From: a bacterium
GTDB taxonomy: Bacteria; Hinthialibacterota; Hinthialibacteria; Hinthialibacterales; Hinthialibacteraceae
DNA: 64,000 nt
Assembly: GCA_016125385.1 (NCBI GenBank)
Contig: WGLV01000019.1
Coordinates: 56,236-120,235, forward strand
Reading direction: 5' to 3'
The notes beneath the pieces were generated by a model. The model searched no databases, was not told the origin of the DNA, and saw nothing but the letters and a program-made list of their open reading frames with translations. This document shows, piece after piece, positions 7,916 to 16,404 of the stretch. The position numbers and the translations under genes were made by a program. Within the stretch, counting starts at the first letter, position 1; each line of letters opens with the position of its first letter.

Positions 7916-9688
7916 TCAGCCGTCGCGCATCTCGTACAGCGTCTCGATGCGGCGCAGACTGAGCTGATAAAAAATCACCGAGGCCAGCGTCATCCAACAC
8001 AACTGGCAGAGAATCAGTTCGGGAAACATCAGATCGCGGTTCGACGGCCCGGCGACGAAAAACATGACGCTCAACCACGGCGAGATCGCGCTGATCAGAA
8101 ACACCGACAGGTCGTCGGGGCCGCCGCGCGCCATGGTGGCCACGATCAATAGAGGAACCAGCGCGTACAGCGCCACCGCCGCGGCGAAACAGATTCCATA
8201 GGTTGAAATCGTCTTGCGGGTATAGGCCGACACGCACACGCTGAACCAGAGATAAAAAATCGCCGCCAGAACGCAGATGTAAATCGTCAGCCAGAATTCA
8301 GCGATGTGACCGGGATACATCATCGGACCAAACAGAAAAATCAGGGGAAGATAAAAACCGAAGCGCACCAGAAACAACCGGACGCCCGCTCTGATTTTGC
8401 CCCAGAGCACCTGCTCGGGCTTGAGCGTGGTGGTAAGCAGCAGGTCCCACGTGTCGCGGTCGCGCTCGCCTCGAATGGCGTTGCAACCGAAGGGAATCAC
8501 CAGAAAGGGGACCAGCAGCGCCGCCAGCGGCAGGCCGAGCTCGGTGGTTACGTCCGCGACCTGCTGGGGGCTGCCCGAATGAGCGGTTGAGAAAAGCAGA
8601 ACCACCACGTCCAACCCCAGCATCATCCCCGCCGCCCCGATGTGTGGAAACCAGTACCGCCCGCGAATCTGGCGGCGCTCTTTCAGCGCGATCAGGGCCG
8701 AACCGGTGGGCATGGCTCGAATTCGCCCCGGCTTCGCCTTGCGGCGAGAGCCGCCGAGCCGGGCCTTGAGCCAGCCCAGGGGATTATCGATCCATGAGAT
8801 GGAGTCGCCGCGATGTTCTTTTTGCGATAACCATCTCGCCGTGAAGACGATCAGAAAGGCGGCGATCGCCGCGTTCAGCAGCCCGTGCGTCAGAAAAGGA
8901 TGCTGGGTGACGAAAAAGTTCGAAGCGCCGAACGGACCACGCCCCCCTTCGACGAACATGCCGATGGGGTAAACCGGGCTGATGGCGAAGATCGTTGTGC
9001 AGAGTTCATCAAGCCCGCCGTTGATTTCATGCAGCAGAACCGCCAGCACGATCGTGCCAAAGATTAACAGAAACGCGAGAACGTAAGTGGCCGAGATCGA
9101 ATGAAGCGTGCGGCGGCTGACCGCCGAACAGAACACTCCGAGCACTGAAACCATAAACGTGATTTCAAACACCATGCCGAACGCGAAAACGATTTCCTCC
9201 GGTCCGACGCCGCCCAGCGGAAACAACATGCCATACAGCGGCAGGGTGGTGACGGAGAGCAGAAAGATAAACGCGAACGCCGACAGCATCTTGCCGAGAA
9301 TAATGCTGCCCAGTGAAAGATGAGTGGTGAGGAGCAGGTCCCAGCTCTCGCGCTCGCGTTCGAGACTGATCGCGCTGGCGCTGTGCAATGGAACCAGCAG
9401 CAGGGCCATGCTGGACAGCGTGAAATTCAGAATGAGAAACAATTCACGCGAGTCGTTTCCGTTCATGGCGCGGTTTTCCATCTGCTGGGTGACCGACTCC
9501 CAGAGAATGCAGAAGGCGACCGCGCTGACGGTGACGAATAACCCCATCTGCCAGAAAGACGAGCGCTGGCGCATGCGGCTGACCATCTCGCGCAGAATGA
9601 CCGGGTTGTTGAACAGGCGCGGGCGCTCGCGCCAGGCGAAGCGCATCGCCCGGAGAATGGGGCTTGATTGAAGTGAATTCATCGCCAT
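7916..9688 (-). CDS. ABC-2 type transporter permease, internally duplicated
   Basis: A 590-residue membrane protein with about 12 hydrophobic segments. The ABC-2 permease coupling motif appears twice: RERESWDLLLTTHLS near residue 111 and RDRDTWDLLLTTTLK near residue 411, each followed by GK and a hydrophobic helix. Two ancestral permease units of about 295 residues therefore seem fused in one chain, so one polypeptide could supply both membrane halves. The ATG at 9688 has GGGAG upstream; the ATG at 9682 is possible. No ATP-binding subunit is encoded in the window, so the partner must be elsewhere. Substrate unknown; ABC-2 exporters often carry lipids, glycans or drugs. Confidence 0.85.
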   Translation of the reverse strand: MAMNSLQSSPILRAMRFAWRERPRLFNNPVILREMVSRMRQRSSFWQMGLFVTVSAVAFCILWESVTQQMENRAMNGNDSRELFLILNFTLSSMALLLVPLHSASAISLERERESWDLLLTTHLSLGSIILGKMLSAFAFIFLLSVTTLPLYGMLFPLGGVGPEEIVFAFGMVFEITFMVSVLGVFCSAVSRRTLHSISATYVLAFLLIFGTIVLAVLLHEINGGLDELCTTIFAISPVYPIGMFVEGGRGPFGASNFFVTQHPFLTHGLLNAAIAAFLIVFTARWLSQKEHRGDSISWIDNPLGWLKARLGGSRRKAKPGRIRAMPTGSALIALKERRQIRGRYWFPHIGAAGMMLGLDVVVLLFSTAHSGSPQQVADVTTELGLPLAALLVPFLVIPFGCNAIRGERDRDTWDLLLTTTLKPEQVLWGKIRAGVRLFLVRFGFYLPLIFLFGPMMYPGHIAEFWLTIYICVLAAIFYLWFSVCVSAYTRKTISTYGICFAAAVALYALVPLLIVATMARGGPDDLSVFLISAISPWLSVMFFVAGPSNRDLMFPELILCQLCWMTLASVIFYQLSLRRIETLYEMRDG

Positions 9689-9836
9689 GCGCGCAAGACT
9701 CCCGCCGGGTGATACGCCTGAAGTGAATCCAATATGGAAGACTATACGGCATTCCGGGCGTTTCCATCAACAAGGACAGACATAAAAATACAGAAACCGC
9801 GATCAATTCATATCAAACCGGGATATGTATGATATG

Positions 9837-10757
9837 TCAGTTTTCAGGAGGGACGCCCTCTCCCGGCGGACGAGGGGCGGAGGGCTCGATCTCGGCGCGC
9901 TCAGGAAACGCGGCTCGAGCGAACACCACGCCCAGAATCACCGCCCCGCCCATCAGCGCGTACATGGAGGGCCGTTCACCCACGCCCAGATAGACCCAGA
10001 CTGGATTCATCACTGGTTCGACCAGCGACAGAATCGCCACTTCGACGGCGGGCAGATGTTTCAACGCGGCTGAGTAAAGCAGGTAAGCCGCCGCCATCTG
10101 AAACACGCCGAGAAACAGCAACGCTCCGAGCGACGAGGGATTGACGATCGAGGCGAATACGCCGGGCCGCATCGCGATATAACCGGGCAACAGCAGCGCC
10201 GCCGTCAGCGCGTTGCCCCAGAAGACCACCCACGCCGCGCCGCCGTCGCGGAAGTGACGCAGCGATAACACCACTCCGGCGAAGAACACGCCCGCCGCGA
10301 TGGCGATCACGTCGCCCAGCCGTTGTCCCGTCCCCACGTTGTCGAGAAAAAACAGCGTGAGCCCGCCCAGGCTGACGATCACCGAGACCACGCGCCCCCA
10401 CGAGGCGCGCTCGCCGAGCCACAGCGCGCCAAAGATCAACACCCACGCGGGCATGGCGTATTGCAGAAATATGGCGTTGGCCGCCGTGGTGAGTTTATTG
10501 GCGGTGACGTAGGCGGTCACCATCGCGAAATAACAAACCACCGCGCCCCAGCCCACCCGGCCAAGGCCGGTCTTGAGCGGCTGGCGCTTATACAGCAACA
10601 GATACGCCGCCAGCGAAAGCGCCGCCACCAGCGAACGCGAACCCGAAAGCGCCAGCGGCGGCAGATCGATCAGTTTGATCGCCAGCCCGCCGGTTGAAAA
10701 CAACAACACCGCCGCCAGCGCGGCCAGCCTCGCCCGAAACGTGTGTGTCGCGTCCAT
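9837..10757 (-). CDS. EamA/DMT-superfamily transporter
   Basis: A 306-residue inner-membrane protein with ten predicted helices arranged as two EamA repeats, the usual size and plan for drug/metabolite transporters. Family features include FSTGGLAIKLIDLPPL in the first repeat, the ITAANAIFLQY-like segment (TTAANAIFLQYAMPAW), and LSLVEPVMNPVW in the second repeat. The ATG at 10757 is preferred over an upstream in-frame start because the extension would be translated from the palindromic repeat at 10800-10822. Probably exports or imports a small metabolite; the substrate cannot be deduced. Confidence 0.88.
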   Translation of the reverse strand: MDATHTFRARLAALAAVLLFSTGGLAIKLIDLPPLALSGSRSLVAALSLAAYLLLYKRQPLKTGLGRVGWGAVVCYFAMVTAYVTANKLTTAANAIFLQYAMPAWVLIFGALWLGERASWGRVVSVIVSLGGLTLFFLDNVGTGQRLGDVIAIAAGVFFAGVVLSLRHFRDGGAAWVVFWGNALTAALLLPGYIAMRPGVFASIVNPSSLGALLFLGVFQMAAAYLLYSAALKHLPAVEVAILSLVEPVMNPVWVYLGVGERPSMYALMGGAVILGVVFARAAFPERAEIEPSAPRPPGEGVPPEN

Positions 10758-10799
10758 GAATTTGTTCTCTGAAACCGTCGTCTCGCTGATTCGATACAA

Positions 10800-10822
10800 G
10801 GGGCGGGTTTGAAACCCGCCCC
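10800..10822. repeat. Palindromic intergenic repeat, isolated copy
   Basis: A perfect 23-bp palindrome with arms GGGGCGGGTTT and AAACCCGCCCC around a single central G, just upstream of the EamA transporter gene. The same unit, with compensated base changes, occurs at 25659-25685, 25921-25948, 47402-47427, 52495-52524 and 59159-59185. This copy stands alone, without the flanking modules seen at the other sites. Confidence 0.85.
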
Positions 10823-10966
10823 GCGATGGCCTGCCGCGCCGTATGAACAACGCGTTTGAATTCATCCGTCAGTCCGATTCAGAGCCGGGACCACGAATAT
10901 CCTGAAATCGCGTGCGGAGGATATCGAGTGAGAGACGGCGCGTCGCGCGGCCTCGTAAGCACGCGC

Positions 10967-12049
<1,083 letters not shown>

Positions 12050-12143
12050 GAGTTCTTTCTATTTTCCATCCGGCGGATTAAAAATCGGGTTCCGCCCGTT
12101 ATTCAACCGGTTTTCCCGCGAGGATGAAGCCTTGCGCTCGCGA

Positions 12144-12374
12144 TCACCCCATCGGGATATCGGTTTTCCTGATTTTTTCCAGATCGTCCTGACTATCCAC
12201 CCATTCTTCTGAATAACCGCACGTCAAACACAGATACCGCGTGATCAGAACGCTCGTCACCCATCCGCCCAAGCCGGTGACGACATAGTTCCGATACCCC
12301 TGCATGGGGTTCCCGCCGGATATCCGTTTAACATCCTCCCCGCCGCATTTGGGGCATTGTCCCGAGTTTTTCAT
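12144..12374 (-). CDS. Small zinc-ribbon protein
   Basis: A 76-residue protein with two CxxC knuckles, CPKC near residue 7 and CLTC near residue 49, a typical zinc-ribbon arrangement. The segment between them includes a hydrophobic patch (VTGLGGWVTSVLITRYL) that may pack the ribbon or touch a membrane. A GAGGAG ribosome site lies seven bases before the ATG. Similar short ribbons occur as uncharacterised proteins in many bacteria. No function assigned. Confidence 0.72.
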   Translation of the reverse strand: MKNSGQCPKCGGEDVKRISGGNPMQGYRNYVVTGLGGWVTSVLITRYLCLTCGYSEEWVDSQDDLEKIRKTDIPMG

Positions 12375-12452
12375 CGAAGCGCTCCTCGATGCCGGATGTG
12401 TGTTCTTCTGATGAATGATTACGTGAAAATGCGGTCAGGGCATTCAAAATCA

Positions 12453-13256
12453 TCATCCCATATCACAAGCCTGATCGTAATCGATCAGCGACGTGATCGA
12501 CGGATTTTCGCCGCAGACGGGGCAGTCTGCCGCACGCGGGATGGCGATCTTGCGAAAGTTCATCTCCAGCGCGTCAAAGGTCAGCATCTTGCCGATCAGC
12601 GGTTCGCCGAGGCCGAGTATCACCTTGATCGCCTCGGTGGCCTGAATGGTTCCCATCACGCCCGCGATACAGCCCAGCACGCCCGCCTCCTGGCAGCTCG
12701 GAACCATGCCGGGCGGCGGAGGCTCGGGAAACACGCAACGGTAACACGGCCCCGCGCCGGGGACGATGGTCATGGCCTGCCCCTCGAAGCGGAAGATTCC
12801 CGCGTGAATCAATGGCTTTTCCGCCATGACGCAGGCGTCGTTAATCAGAAAGCGGGCGGGGAAGTTGTCCGTCCCGTCGAGCACCACGTCGTATCCGGCG
12901 ATGACATCCATGATATTGCCTGAATCGAGCCGAAGGCGGTGTTGAACGACCGTCACGTCTGGATTCAGCCGCGCGATTTTTTCAGCGGCGGATTGCGTCT
13001 TGGCGCGGCCCACGTCATCGCTGGCGTGGATGATCTGGCGTTGCAGGTTCGAGAGATCGGCGACGTCGTCGTCAACCACGCCCAGCGTTCCGACGCCGGC
13101 CGCCGCGAGGTAGTACAACGCGGGCGAGCCCAACCCCCCCGCGCCGATCACCAGCGCGCGCGCGGCGAGCAGCTTTTTCTGTCCCTTGCCGCCCACCTGG
13201 GGGAGGATGATGTGGCGGCTGTAGCGCTGAATCTGTTCTTCGGAAAATGACGTCAT
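12453..13256 (-). CDS. ThiF/MoeB-family E1-like adenylyltransferase
   Basis: A 267-residue E1-like enzyme that should adenylate the C-terminal glycine of a small ubiquitin-like sulfur carrier. It opens with the family signature SEEQIQRYSRHIILPQVGGKGQ, then the nucleotide loop GAGGLGSP (about residue 36), DDDVADLSNLQRQ and the DGTDNFPARFLIND motif. Two CxxC pairs, CYRC and CPVC, form the zinc site. A cysteine in the SCQEAGVLGC region could accept the thioester. The ATG at 13256 was chosen because homology begins there. A TusA-like gene ends 13 bp upstream, suggesting one sulfur-transfer operon. The exact pathway (thiamine, molybdopterin or cysteine-type) cannot be settled because no ThiS or MoaD gene is adjacent. 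Confidence 0.9.
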   Translation of the reverse strand: MTSFSEEQIQRYSRHIILPQVGGKGQKKLLAARALVIGAGGLGSPALYYLAAAGVGTLGVVDDDVADLSNLQRQIIHASDDVGRAKTQSAAEKIARLNPDVTVVQHRLRLDSGNIMDVIAGYDVVLDGTDNFPARFLINDACVMAEKPLIHAGIFRFEGQAMTIVPGAGPCYRCVFPEPPPPGMVPSCQEAGVLGCIAGVMGTIQATEAIKVILGLGEPLIGKMLTFDALEMNFRKIAIPRAADCPVCGENPSITSLIDYDQACDMG

Positions 13257-13269
13257 GCTGCGCCGTGCT

Positions 13270-13521
13270 CTAATACTCCGCGTTTTTTTGAACGATGAAG
13301 TGCGCCCGGCCGTCTTCGCCGGTGAAACGTTCGAGAATGGCCTGTCCATCCCGTTCGAGGCTTTGCGGCACGTTGCGCTCGGGCTCGCCGGCGTCGACGA
13401 TGATCTCGACCACAACGCCCATGTCGGCCTCTTCAAGATAAAGCTTGGCCTTCACGTAATTATACGGGCAGGTCACCCCCCGGTAGTCAAGCACGGGGCG
13501 GTTGGAATCGGGTTGAGTCAT
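13270..13521 (-). CDS. TusA-like sulfur-carrier protein
   Basis: An 83-residue protein of the TusA/SirA/YedF fold. It shows the family N-terminal motif LDYRGVTCPYNYVKAKL, where the CP cysteine (about residue 19) is expected to carry a persulfide. The second residue after CP is Y-N rather than the more common xP. The gene lies directly upstream of, and close to, the ThiF-type E1 gene on the same strand. A role in handing sulfur to that system is a reasonable inference, in the manner of TusA-like donors in cofactor or protein-cysteine pathways. Confidence 0.85.
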   Translation of the reverse strand: MTQPDSNRPVLDYRGVTCPYNYVKAKLYLEEADMGVVVEIIVDAGEPERNVPQSLERDGQAILERFTGEDGRAHFIVQKNAEY

Positions 13522-13658
13522 GAGCCTGTCTCGAATCGGGATTGGCGCGGCGAACCTGGTGGATTGTTTATATCAGTATATCCGGATTCGATCAAATGAA
13601 ACGCGAGGCGGAGATGTTATAGGGGTTTGTAAAAGAGAACGAGGATTTTGATTGTTAC

Positions 13659-13880
13659 TTATAGGAATTTTTCAAATTCTTCCACACTTAATCCAGCATT
13701 TCGAATCAACGCTCTGATCGTCCCTATGGAAAGTTCAGAATGCTGCGGAATGGATAGATTCGCATGGTTTCCCTCTTTTGTCATGATAACATGACTACCT
13801 ACCTGCCCTCGCACTACCCACCCATTCTTTTCAAATGCTTTTACAGCGCTTTTTCCTGATATATTGCCAAGACGTCCCAT
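13659..13880 (-). CDS. hicA: HicA-family toxin (mRNA interferase)
   Basis: A 73-residue double-stranded-RNA-binding-like toxin. The family pattern is clear: SGKSAVKAFEKNGW, then GSHVIMTKEG with the catalytic histidine, then the NLSIPQHSEL strand and the GTIRALIRNAGLSVEEF helix. HicA toxins bind the ribosome and cleave mRNA. The gene starts one base after the hicB stop, so the pair is almost certainly translated together with antitoxin first. Confidence 0.92.
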   Translation of the reverse strand: MGRLGNISGKSAVKAFEKNGWVVRGQVGSHVIMTKEGNHANLSIPQHSELSIGTIRALIRNAGLSVEEFEKFL

Positions 13881-13881
13881 A

Positions 13882-14097
13882 TCAAACAGACACCAGAATG
13901 GTTTGTTGACCGGGAGACGGTTTTTGAGACGCGATCACTTTCTGATCTTCAGCCCAGAGCCAGGCGACGATCGCCTCTTTTATATTATCAAGGGCTTCTT
14001 TTTCATCCTTCCCTTGCGAGACGCATCCGGGAAGACTGGGGCATTCGGCGACGAACCAGCCGTCTTCAGCCTGTTCCAACAGCACGTTGAACATCAT
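13882..14097 (-). CDS. hicB: HicB-family antitoxin
   Basis: A 71-residue partial-RNase-H-fold antitoxin with the HicB core EDGWFVAECPSLPGCVSQG followed by a helix DEKEALDNIKEAIVAW. It is short and lacks the C-terminal DNA-binding domain of longer HicB proteins, so autoregulation would need another partner. Either of two adjacent ATGs (14097, 14094) may start it. It precedes hicA with a 1-bp gap. Confidence 0.9.
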   Translation of the reverse strand: MMFNVLLEQAEDGWFVAECPSLPGCVSQGKDEKEALDNIKEAIVAWLWAEDQKVIASQKPSPGQQTILVSV

Positions 14098-14222
14098 GAT
14101 CGGGCATCCCTTTCCTATCCACGTTTCATACAGTACGTGTGGCTATTATAACATTCGTTACTTAAACATGGCCCTGCTTCAATGTGAAGAATTTCACCAT
14201 GATTAAAGCAATCAGGAGGGTC

Positions 14223-15098
14223 TTATTCGTCTTCTTTGCGGAAGATCATGCGGCTGCGGGGGGCGGAAGAGGATTCGCGCCGTTTAACTACGCCCGCGTC
14301 GGTCGAATCTCCATCCGATGCGGATTCGGCCTGATCCAGCCGGGTTTCCAGGTCCTGTTTGACCACGGAAAGCAGCAGGCGGCGTTCTTCAAATTGAAGC
14401 ACCTGTTCGCGGAGCGATTTTAGTTCGGCGATGCCTTCTTCGAGAATTTTTTTCAGTTCCAGCGGATCGCTGGGCAGCGGACCGATATCGACCCGCTTCT
14501 GCAACTCGGTTTTGAAACCGGAGAGCAGCGAACGAACCTGATTGATGCTCGAATCGTCCTGAAGCTGAATCGCCACTTCGGTCAGCAGGTGACTCAGGCA
14601 GACCAGACGCTCCATCGCGACCTTGCGGCTGGCGTCGATGATCTCCTCCCAGCATTCGAGCATTTCGATACGCACGCGGAGAGCATCGCGCAGAAACGGC
14701 GAGAGTTCTTTGACGAACGAAACAATGTCGGCTGGAAAGTTCTGATCGCCTTCACGGGTCAGGATGCCGAGCAGCAGGCGGTTGTTGTCATCCACGCCGT
14801 GCGCCTGGAGCCCTGCCGCGAGGCGGCGGTATGAAAAGTTGGTTTTCTTGCGCTGTTCGAGCCGGTTGTCGCTGGTGGTGACTTTAAAGCGAAGCTCGCC
14901 CGCCAGTTTGAAATTCATCTGTACGCGCTTGAACCAGCGTTCCAGAAAATCGGAGGCGACATCCTGGCGGTCTCGCACGAGGTTTATATATTCAAGGCAG
15001 GAATTCGCTGACGACTGGATATAGTAATAGATGCGCGGCCCATCGCCGTTGATTACGAGTGAATCGACTTCTTCCGGCCATTCCGTCAACAGTTCCAT
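14223..15098 (-). CDS. Unknown protein coupled to a histidine-kinase-like gene
   Basis: A 291-residue soluble protein that I do not recognise. Its start codon overlaps the stop of the upstream kinase/receiver gene (TAATG), indicating translational coupling. The N-terminal two thirds look globular and alpha-rich. Residues about 200-255 (KKILEEGIAELKSLREQ and onward) should form a coiled coil. The tail is serine- and arginine-rich and probably disordered. No DNA-binding or catalytic motif is apparent. Given the coupling, it may be an output or adaptor protein of that signalling gene. This is inference only. Confidence 0.68.
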   Translation of the reverse strand: MELLTEWPEEVDSLVINGDGPRIYYYIQSSANSCLEYINLVRDRQDVASDFLERWFKRVQMNFKLAGELRFKVTTSDNRLEQRKKTNFSYRRLAAGLQAHGVDDNNRLLLGILTREGDQNFPADIVSFVKELSPFLRDALRVRIEMLECWEEIIDASRKVAMERLVCLSHLLTEVAIQLQDDSSINQVRSLLSGFKTELQKRVDIGPLPSDPLELKKILEEGIAELKSLREQVLQFEERRLLLSVVKQDLETRLDQAESASDGDSTDAGVVKRRESSSAPRSRMIFRKEDE

Positions 15099-16228
15099 TA
15101 TGCGGCGCCCACCGACAGCATTTCGTGAATCAGGTTGAGCAGTTCTTCTTTTTTGAAGGGCTTCGGCATGAACGAAGTCGCCGGCCCCAGCGGAAATATT
15201 TTCTCCACAGTATCACGGTCGGTCAATGCGCTGTAAAAAAGCAATTTGGCCGCCGGTTTCCGCTCGCGAATTCGCATGCCGACGTCGAGCCCCGATGAAC
15301 CGGGGACGAAGATATCGAGCAGAAACAGATCGAAGGTCTCCAGATCGAGCCGGGGCAGCGCATTCTCAAGGCTGGAGCCGCTCTTGTACGCATGAGCCTC
15401 AAAGCCCGAGTCTTCGAGCATATCGTGAATAAAGTCGCAAATCACTTCCTGATCTTCAAGCAGCAGGATGCGCGGCTTTTCGCCGTTTTCACTCACCAGC
15501 GCCACCGGCTTACCCGTCCGGGCGGCGACCGGCGACGCCGCGGGTTGAAAGGGAATCCACATCTGGATAGAAGGCGAGGCGCTGTTGAGATCGGCGATCA
15601 CGTCGCCTCCCCACTTGGAAAGCAGAGCCCGGGCCGCGTCACACCGAACGTCGCGGCAGAACCCGCCGCTTCGCGCCGTCGCCACGGCGTCGCTCTCCGG
15701 CGTTTTGTCGTCCGCCGAGACGCATTGAACCGAAACATGCAGCCGGGGCGACGGGCCGCCAGCCGTTTCGCTCGCTCGAACCAGAATCGTCTGTCCACGA
15801 CGCGCACGCTCGCGCACCGCCATGATCGCAAAAAACAGAATCTCCCGAACACCGTGCGGCGCCTGAATCCGGTGCGGAGCGTCGAGTTTCAGTTCAACCT
15901 GGTTATCCGTCTTGAATAAAAGATTAACGACTTCGGCCGCGTCACGCAACGACTCAACCGGGTTGGGATTCAGACTCCGGTCTGAAAAAAGGAAAACCGA
16001 ATTGGTTAACTTCTGGGCGGTCTCACAGCACTGCATGATGCGGTCGAGGTATTCCTTTGCCTTCACAGGATTTTTGACGTGGCTCTGACTCAGCGAGACA
16101 TAGCCAAAAATACCGGTCAACTGATTGTTGATTTCATGACCGATCTTGCGCGCGGTCGAGTTGGTGATCGCGCTTTTCAAAATTCCAATGAGTTCCTCAT
16201 CCGAGGAAGGCAACTGGTACTGCATCAT
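15098..16228 (-). CDS. Degenerate histidine kinase fused to a receiver domain
   Basis: A 376-residue signalling protein. The N-terminal part has a phosphoacceptor helix with HEINNQLTG (the H-box, about residue 31). The following region has the length of an ATP-binding domain but lacks recognisable G boxes and has a weak N box (REILFFAIMAVRERAR), so kinase activity is doubtful. From about residue 253 there is a good receiver domain: LLLEDQE acidic pair, phosphoacceptor aspartate in LLDIFVPGSSG, SALTD, and the conserved lysine in MPKPF. No N-terminal sensor or membrane segment is present, so it is cytoplasmic. The start is one of two adjacent ATGs at 16228/16225. Coupled to the downstream unknown gene. 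Confidence 0.8.
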   Translation of the reverse strand: MMQYQLPSSDEELIGILKSAITNSTARKIGHEINNQLTGIFGYVSLSQSHVKNPVKAKEYLDRIMQCCETAQKLTNSVFLFSDRSLNPNPVESLRDAAEVVNLLFKTDNQVELKLDAPHRIQAPHGVREILFFAIMAVRERARRGQTILVRASETAGGPSPRLHVSVQCVSADDKTPESDAVATARSGGFCRDVRCDAARALLSKWGGDVIADLNSASPSIQMWIPFQPAASPVAARTGKPVALVSENGEKPRILLLEDQEVICDFIHDMLEDSGFEAHAYKSGSSLENALPRLDLETFDLFLLDIFVPGSSGLDVGMRIRERKPAAKLLFYSALTDRDTVEKIFPLGPATSFMPKPFKKEELLNLIHEMLSVGAA

Positions 16229-16404
16229 GCTCCAACCTGAAGGCAGACAATGATTCGTGCAATTTTTTATGCAACGCAACGCAACGAATTATAACGAAAT
16301 ATTATTTTAAAAGCCATGAGAAAATCGTAAATCCGGAGGTTTTGTCAACAGGAAGAATAGCGACTTGTCATAACTGATTTATAATCAGAGCCTTACAAGT
16401 CAGA

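Noticed and set aside
7818..8237. N-terminal extension of the 6123-7817 lipoprotein frame
   Set aside because: It overlaps the permease gene in another frame, and the lipoprotein signal begins at the ATG at 7817.
10758..10865. N-terminal extension of the EamA transporter
   Set aside because: It would translate the 10800-10822 palindromic repeat and has no homology. The ATG at 10757 gives normal length.
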